Shown here: positions 50,101 to 64,000 of the stretch, in pieces | Numbering within the stretch: position 1 is the first letter of the stretch | Layout of the letters: each line of letters starts with the position of its first letter | Origin: Mustela lutreola | Lineage: Eukaryota > Chordata > Mammalia > Carnivora > Mustelidae | Reading direction: 5' to 3' | Length of the DNA stretch: 64,000 bases | NCBI RefSeq assembly: GCF_030435805.1 | Contig: NC_081298.1 | Coordinates: forward strand, 29,376,501-29,440,500 | Made by a program: the position numbers and the translations under genes | The notes under the pieces: generated by a model | The model's database searches: none | What the model was told of the DNA's origin: nothing | Seen by the model: the letters and a program-made list of their open reading frames with translations, nothing else

Positions 50101-51450
50101 CAGGGGCCGAGGCTGGGCCACTGAGCCTGCTACTACCGGCAGCTCCTCATTGTGCAATGGCTCCTGGCCGGCTGTAGGGAAGAGAGAAACCACACAACTG
50201 TCTAGCAGTCCAATCCACCTGATGGCAGGAGACCAGCACCCTGGAAGCCTCACCCTCCACTCAACTTCCTCCAGTTTATGGCAGCCTAAAGCACAAAGCC
50301 CCAGTTTCTCAGATCATAAGGGCCTTTATAACCCAGACCCACACCTTGGTCCTTTGCAGCAGGATCACCTGTTCCCTCCTGCCTTTGTCAATACCTTTCC
50401 AGCCAGCTGGCCAGAAGACTACCACCCTGGAGGAGGAGATGAAGGCCAACTTCCTCCAGGAAGCTCACCCTGACTTCTCCAGACTACATCTAAATGCCTA
50501 CTGCAAGACTGCATTTATTTCTTGCCTGCCTAACACCACCTGCCATAGTTTTATAAGGCATGCCAACCAGGAGTACACCTGGGGAATGAGGCCTCCCTTC
50601 CAGGAAGATTTCCTGGCTATCTGCCTTACTTCAGCTCTCTCCACCTGCCCGACCCCTGCCCTTGGAGCATATAAGTGCTCTCAAGTAGCCTGTGGGCCCA
50701 GAGAGGAGGAGAGACATATACACAAACCCACATACTGACAAGAAATGGAGGATGGAAGATGATATGCACATCTGTTCTATACCCTAGCAGATGACCTGAG
50801 CTCCTGGTCCGGGTGCAGGAGAGAGAAGGGTGCACAGGTGCTCTCTTTGAGGCGTAAAGAGAGAGATTCAGGGAGTTACAGCTCGTAGGTAGGCACAGTA
50901 TACTCAAGGGCCCCCTTCTTGGCACCTGCTCTGGAGCCAGCCTGGGTGGGACGGAACAACCCTGCGGTCTCTCCTAGGGGCGCACAGGGGAGAGACCCAA
51001 TGACGGATGGGGGAGCATGTTCACCAGGGGACCGGGCCCCTTTGAGTCTAGAGTGCCGGGGGGCGAGGACAGGGATTGAGTGAGACTATCTTTGAGACTG
51101 GGGGGGAAGGTGTAGGGGAGCTGCCATTCCGTCCGCGAGTAGAGTTGCTGCACTGCGGCTCACCACCGCGTCCGCGACGCGCAGGTATGCGCAGGCGTGC
51201 AACGGGCCTGCAACAGGACAAGAGCGACCGGCGCGGAGCACTCGTCAGTCCAGCCGGGCAGCCCAGCGCATGCGCAGGAACCGCGGTGCGACGGCCTACA
51301 AAGGCTCAGGAGGCCAGAGAACGTGGCCCCACCGGCCCTGGAGCGGCGGCTTCTCCTACCTGCTGTCGTCCGGCCCCGGCTGTGAGTCAGGAAAAAGATA
51401 AGGCCGACAAGCAGAGCCGCCGCCACCAGGTACACCACGGGGGCCACCAT
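41125..51450 (-). CDS. DDRGK1: DDRGK1 (UFBP1), ER-anchored UFMylation factor
   Basis: Nine coding exons read from splice sites: 51450-51360, 50171-49965, 48493-48381, 48153-48052, 45289-45167, 44899-44861, 42288-42232, 41718-41670 and 41291-41125. They sum to 948 nt, or 315 residues (human 314, as I remember it). DDRGK1 is the ER membrane adaptor of the UFL1/CDK5RAP3 E3 complex for UFM1 conjugation, with roles in ribosome UFMylation and ER homeostasis. An N-terminal signal anchor lies at residues 4-22 ([17 protein letters not shown]). A basic RPRRRR patch is followed by a charged Glu/Arg coiled coil (about 115-205) and a PCI/winged-helix fold (about 225-285) holding the name-giving motif D264-D265-R266-G267-K268. 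Intron 3 begins GC rather than GT. The start context is GTC ATG G. Confidence 0.95.
42289..44860 (-). other. DDRGK1: DDRGK1 intron 6
   Basis: About 2.6 kb of intron between AAG|GTAAGA and ccttgcag|CAG. I see no repeat of the young SINE type and no other exon. A short CA run lies near 42450-42470. Confidence 0.7.
45290..48051 (-). other. DDRGK1: DDRGK1 intron 4
   Basis: About 2.8 kb between AAG|GTGAGA and tgtccacag|GAG. A young Can-SINE lies at 47777-47974. 45480-46200 is pyrimidine-rich and resembles an old repeat I cannot name. The rest is unassigned. Confidence 0.7.
47777..47974 (+). mobile_element. Young Can-SINE with 15-bp target-site duplication
   Basis: AAGAAGCAAGGTGCC lies at 47762-47776 and 47975-47989. 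It has a C-run in the pyrimidine arm and a long A tail, and sits antisense in DDRGK1 intron 4. Confidence 0.93.
48379..48380 (-). other. DDRGK1: Non-canonical GC splice donor, DDRGK1 intron 3
   Basis: Exon 3 must end at GAG (48381) to join GCAGAGGAGGCT of exon 4 in frame (R-E|A-E-E-A). The intron then starts GCAAGC and ends TCTCCAG, a GC-AG intron whose donor fits the known AG|GCAAG consensus. A nearby GT (CAGC|GTGAGG, 5 nt upstream) would break the frame. Confidence 0.75.
49066..49275 (+). mobile_element. Can-SINE, diverged, in DDRGK1 intron 2
   Basis: ttggggcacctggggggccc, then ggctcaggtcatgatctcaa, ctcctccccctgcttgtgct and the tail tctcaaataaatggaattt. Part of the tRNA-like head is deleted. 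Confidence 0.8.
50290..50690 (-). mobile_element. Possible L2-like relic in DDRGK1 intron 1
   Basis: tttataacccagacccacac, tcaccctgacttctccagac and gactgcatttatttcttgcc suggest a very old LINE relic. Family and strand are uncertain. Confidence 0.3.
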
Positions 51451-51600
51451 GACAGCAGCTTCCAGGCGGAACCGGCGCGTCCACCCGGAGGCCCCGGATC
51501 TCCCGGGCCCCGCCCAACGGCTGTATGGCCCCACCCGTTTCCAACTCTAAACTCCGCCCACCAGCCGGGGCCCCGCCCAGGCCGCACTCTCCCTAGAGAC
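51120..51600 (-). promoter_or_regulatory. DDRGK1: DDRGK1 CpG-island promoter with NRF1-type palindrome
   Basis: CpG-dense block around exon 1. A perfect NRF1-like palindrome, GCGCATGCGC, lies at 51266-51275 in the start of intron 1, and a second TGCGCAGGCG lies near 51187-51196. No TATA box. The start of transcription is probably within about 100 nt upstream of 51450. Confidence 0.65.
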
Positions 51601-51927
51601 GCCTCAATTTTTCACTGTAAAAGGAATTTGGGGGGCATATGAATACTCATAACTGGAAATGGTCTCAAACGATTTTGTGCAGTGCCACATTTATATGTGT
51701 TTTAAAAGCATTAAGCAATATCGCAAAGCGTTTATAGAAACATACATATGTAGAAAAAGTACAAAAAAATGCTAAGGAATGATACCAATTTCAAGATAGA
51801 TGTTGGGAGGAGGGAAAACGATGGATGAGATTTGGGGCAGAGCTTTGCCTATATCTGTGACATATGATTTCGTAAAAAGAAGAGAGGGGAGGAGAAGAGA
51901 ACAAATCTTATATTTAAATGAGTTGTG

Positions 51928-52124
51928 GGGCGCCTGGGTGGCTCAGTTGGTTGGACGACTGCCTTCGGCTCAGGTCATGATCCCGGAGTCCCGGGATCGA
52001 GTCCCGCATCGGGCTCCCAGCTCCATGGGGAGTCTGCTTCTCCCTCTGACCTTCTCCTCGCTCATGCTCTCTCTCACTGTCTCTCTCTCAAATAAATAAA
52101 TAAAATCTTTAAAAAAAAAAAAAT
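51928..52124 (+). mobile_element. Can-SINE with 12-bp target-site duplication
   Basis: AAATGAGTTGTG lies at 51916-51927 and 52125-52136. The general caniform subtype (ctcatgctctctctcactgt). Confidence 0.9.
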
Positions 52125-52302
52125 AAATGAGTTGTGATATTATTTTTGTACCCACACCTGCAACTTTATACCCATTTTAGTATAAAATTAGCTTTATTAG
52201 ACTACTACGAGAATTTGTGACCCAGTTTTCCATAGTGAGCACTCAAAATTTAAGTACCCGTGGAATTTAATTTCCCTTTAATTCTTAAGAATTATTTAGA
52301 AA

Positions 52303-52471
52303 GGGTCTCCTGGGTAGCTTAGTTGGCTAAGCGTTTGCCTGCAGCTGGGGTCATGATCACAGGGTCCTGCCCGGTTCCCTGCTCAGTGGGGAGCCTGCTT
52401 CTCCCTCTCCCTCAGCCGCTCCCCTTGTCCATGCTCTCTAATAAATAAATAAATAAATAAAATCTTAAAAA
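52303..52471 (+). mobile_element. Can-SINE with 16-bp target-site duplication
   Basis: AAGAATTATTTAGAAA lies at 52287-52302 and 52472-52487. The element is shortened in its middle (cctgcccggttccctgctca). Confidence 0.9.
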
Positions 52472-52966
52472 AAGAATTATTTAGAAACTAGGTAGTAATT
52501 ATACCTCAATAAAATTGCGGAAAAAACCTGGGGACAGTATGTAAACTCAAGATTTTTGAAAAAGTAAAAATCTACTGCGGATTTGCTGTAACAGTAGTAT
52601 GAAGCTCTTTGAGTGTGTGATAATACAAAGATCCAAGGAACAATGGTATGAAGTGTAAGATTTGAAAAAAGATGGCACCATGTGAACATTTTAACATTTG
52701 TTAAGCTGGAATAGTGGAACTTATGCATCTATTTTATTATTTCCTGTAACTCTGGAATATTTCATAATTTACATTTTTAAATTTTAAGCAAGCAAATAGG
52801 CCAGAATAGGTGAAATAAAAATAGCAAATGTTGAAAATTATTAAAGTTGGGTAATGGGTATGTTTCCTCATTCTACTGCTCTTTTCTATTTTTTGTAAAG
52901 TTTGACATTTTTGTTTAAGTTTGAAATTTCCCATAATAAAATTTTTATTATAAAACTAAAAATTAG

Positions 52967-53172
52967 GGGCACCAGGTGGCTCAGTTGGTTAAGCATCTGC
53001 CTTTGGCTCAGGTCATGATCCTAGGGTCCTGGCACAGAGCTCCACATTGGGCTCCCTGCTCCGTGGGGAATATACTTCTCCTTCTCCCTCTGCTGCTCCC
53101 TTCCACTGCGCCCCCTTCTTGTGCACACATGCGTGCACACTGTCTCTCAAATAAATAAAATCTTTTAAAAAA
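52967..53172 (+). mobile_element. Can-SINE
   Basis: ggggcaccaggtggctcagt, ttaagcatctgcctttggct and the tail ctctcaaataaataaaatct. Confidence 0.85.
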
Positions 53173-53183
53173 CCTAAAAATTT

Positions 53184-53300
53184 TGGGGCACCTGGCTGGC
53201 TTAGTTGGAAGGGCATGTGACTCAAACTCACCATCTCAGGGTCGTGGCTTTGAGCCCCACAATGGGTATAGTGATTTCTAAAAAGCAAACTTTTTAAAAA
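53184..53300 (+). mobile_element. Short tRNA-Lys-like SINE
   Basis: ggggcacctggctggcttag, ctttgagccccacaatgggt and an A-rich end. Confidence 0.75.
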
Positions 53301-53854
53301 AAACTAAAAAGTAAGACTTTATACATTTTTGTGTGTAATTTGCACATGCACAGAAAGTTTCTGGGAGGTCAAAACAACAAACTGTCAATAGAGATAACTC
53401 TTCCTTGCTGCCTCAAACAGATAACCATTTTTACAGTTTTCATTTAGAGTTCTCAGGTTCTCAGAGTCCTGGACCCCAAGCATATTATTTAAGGTTTGTG
53501 GAGGGGGAGGAAGATGGCTGGGAGAACAACAGTGAAATAGCTGCTGCCCTGGTCCAGAGGAACCAAACAGGGCTGGGTTCAGACAGTTGTAGTGGGGATG
53601 GAGAGAAGGGACTGATCGGGGAACTCTTTTAGAGGTAGAATTCAGGATGCAAAGATCTGGCTAAGGGAGTGGGCATGGAGAAGGCATGATAGATGTGAGA
53701 GGCTGTAGGGATGAGGGAATGGAATTGAAATACTGAAGTCCCAAGCTTGGGAGATGTTGAGAAGAAGCTTTAGGCTATGCCAAATTTAAATTCAAAGGCA
53801 AGTAGTTGGATCTGAAAAAAACAAAAAATAAGCTCAAATTTACAGAGAGCAGAT

Positions 53855-54195
53855 CTGTAGTTGGGTTAGGGGATAGTGGGTGAAGGGGGCTGAAAGGTAT
53901 AAACTTCGTTATAAAATAATCCTGGAGATGTACAGCATGGTAAGTAATATGCTGACTACAGTTAACAATACCGTACTGCATATTTGAAAGTTGCTGAGAG
54001 TAAAGTCTAAAGGTTCTCCTCACAAGAAAAAAGAAAAAAATATATATATATATATTTAACTATGGAAGGTGATCCATGTTAACCAGACTCACTGAGGTGA
54101 ATGTTCCCAAATGTATACAAATATCAAATCATTAGTTGTACACCTGAAACTAACATACTGTGACATGTTAATTATGCCTTAATTTAAAACAAGTT
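53855..54195 (+). mobile_element. L1 3' UTR fragment (L1MA/L1M-like)
   Basis: ggagatgtacagcatggtaa, gcatatttgaaagttgctga, ttagttgtacacctgaaact and a final ttaattatgccttaattt follow the L1 3'-end order. Confidence 0.75.
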
Positions 54196-54834
54196 CTTTT
54201 TTAAATCCACAGTCAAGGTCATCAGAGCTGGCTGGCAAGGAAGAGAGGGTGGGTCTGGAGGTGAGGTGAGGCGAGGTTTGCTGCCCTTGCCCAGAAGAAA
54301 AGCGCTCTCAGAGGCAGATTTGGAGGCGCTCGCGGAGACGATGAACCGTCCCGAGCACAGGACTGCACCTCATTACCGTGCAGGTTCTTTGCCTCCCTCC
54401 GTGCCCCCTTCCCACAGAGGAGAGAAAGCAGGGGTGGGGCCGAGGGCTGCAACGGTCCCTTCTCTTCGAAGAGAGCGCCCCTTAGCCGGGGTCGGGGGAG
54501 GGGGGGGCTGATCTCAACGCAGTCGACTGCCAGTCCCGGGAAGACCCAGCAATTCTGGCCGCAGACGGGCCTCGCCATTTCCCTCCCTTGTAGCGCCCGG
54601 CGCCCCAGGCCGCTCGTCCGGAAAAGGGGCGCTCTGTTCTCCAGGATTTGAGCAAGGGAGCCGGACGCCCGGGACAGCCTCTTCTCCCGAAGGCAGCGAG
54701 GCTGAGGGTAACACGAGAGGCGTTCGGTGGGAGCCCCGGCCCGAGTGTGCGCCGCCGGCCTCCGCGCCAGCCGGAAGTGCCTCCCCATCGAAGCAAAGGA
54801 CTTCCGATGGGTCTGCAGGGTAGTCGGAGTCAGC

Positions 54835-63687
<8,853 letters not shown>

Positions 63688-64000
63688 TAAGGAGCCTTAT
63701 TTCCTTCCGGGGATGTAGGGTTGGAATGGCCACAGTCCGGGTTGGGCCGGCACCCTGCCCCAGTGCAGGCATGCAGACATGGGCGGGCTGGCTCTCAGCT
63801 GCTGCTCCAGCTGAAGGCAGTTCTGCTGGGGTGGATGCGAGGAATCTGAGTGGGCCGATCTCCAGGGTAGGAGGCAGCCAGGCGGCGCCGGGAGTTCTGG
63901 GCCCTCGGGCTGCAGCTCCCCGCAGAGCAGCTGTGTGACTTGAGTGCCTTTCCCCTCTACCCTTGGCTTGTCCTATATGAAGCTGACAGTTTGGTGGGAT

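Larger units (their letters stand above)
51601..54770. other. Intergenic region DDRGK1-ITPA
   Basis: About 3.2 kb between divergent promoters. It holds four SINEs, an L1 3' end and a (TA)n tract at about 54040-54055. 53300-53850 is unassigned. No gene seen. Confidence 0.65.

Overview
This is vertebrate nuclear DNA from a carnivore, most likely a mustelid (ferret, mink, marten, badger or otter lineage). The call rests on about 45 tRNA-Lys-derived Can-SINE copies. Many are a young subfamily whose 3' part reads like 'cctacttgtgatctctgtc' followed by (AAATA)n and AATCTT, which I associate with mustelids. Intron-rich genes, CpG-island promoters, MIR, L1, Tigger, hAT and MaLR relics all fit a placental mammal. 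Nothing is bacterial or viral, apart from one probable fossil MaLR LTR and one doubtful LTR-like relic.

The gene order matches human chromosome 20p13: (UBOX5)-FASTKD5-LZTS3-DDRGK1-ITPA. FASTKD5, LZTS3 and DDRGK1 are on the minus strand and ITPA is on the plus strand. From left to right: 1-4.9 kb is repeat-rich DNA that should be UBOX5 intron. 5.2-7.6 kb is the single-exon FASTKD5 coding region, and its untranslated first exon at about 16.0-16.1 kb is probably shared with UBOX5. 17.9-27.7 kb is LZTS3 (three coding exons, 673 residues, an upstream untranslated exon in a CpG island). 27.7-41.0 kb is intergenic, AT-rich and full of L1, SINE and MaLR relics. 41.0-51.5 kb is DDRGK1 (nine coding exons, 315 residues). 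51.6-54.8 kb is intergenic. 54.8 kb to the right edge is ITPA, with exons 1-7 present and the last exon outside the window.

The genes are housekeeping or neuronal and do not form one pathway. FASTKD5 acts in mitochondrial RNA processing, LZTS3 is a postsynaptic scaffold, DDRGK1 anchors UFM1 conjugation at the ER, and ITPA removes ITP, dITP and XTP from the nucleotide pool. I see no new multi-gene system. The observations most worth checking are: loss of the human-type FASTKD5 start codon (ACG here) with a 50-residue in-frame N-terminal extension; a 336-nt stop-free, in-frame LZTS3 intron; a GC-AG intron in DDRGK1; and a double SINE insertion marked by three copies of one target-site duplication. 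Exon boundaries were read by eye from splice sites and from remembered human protein sequences, with no alignment run.
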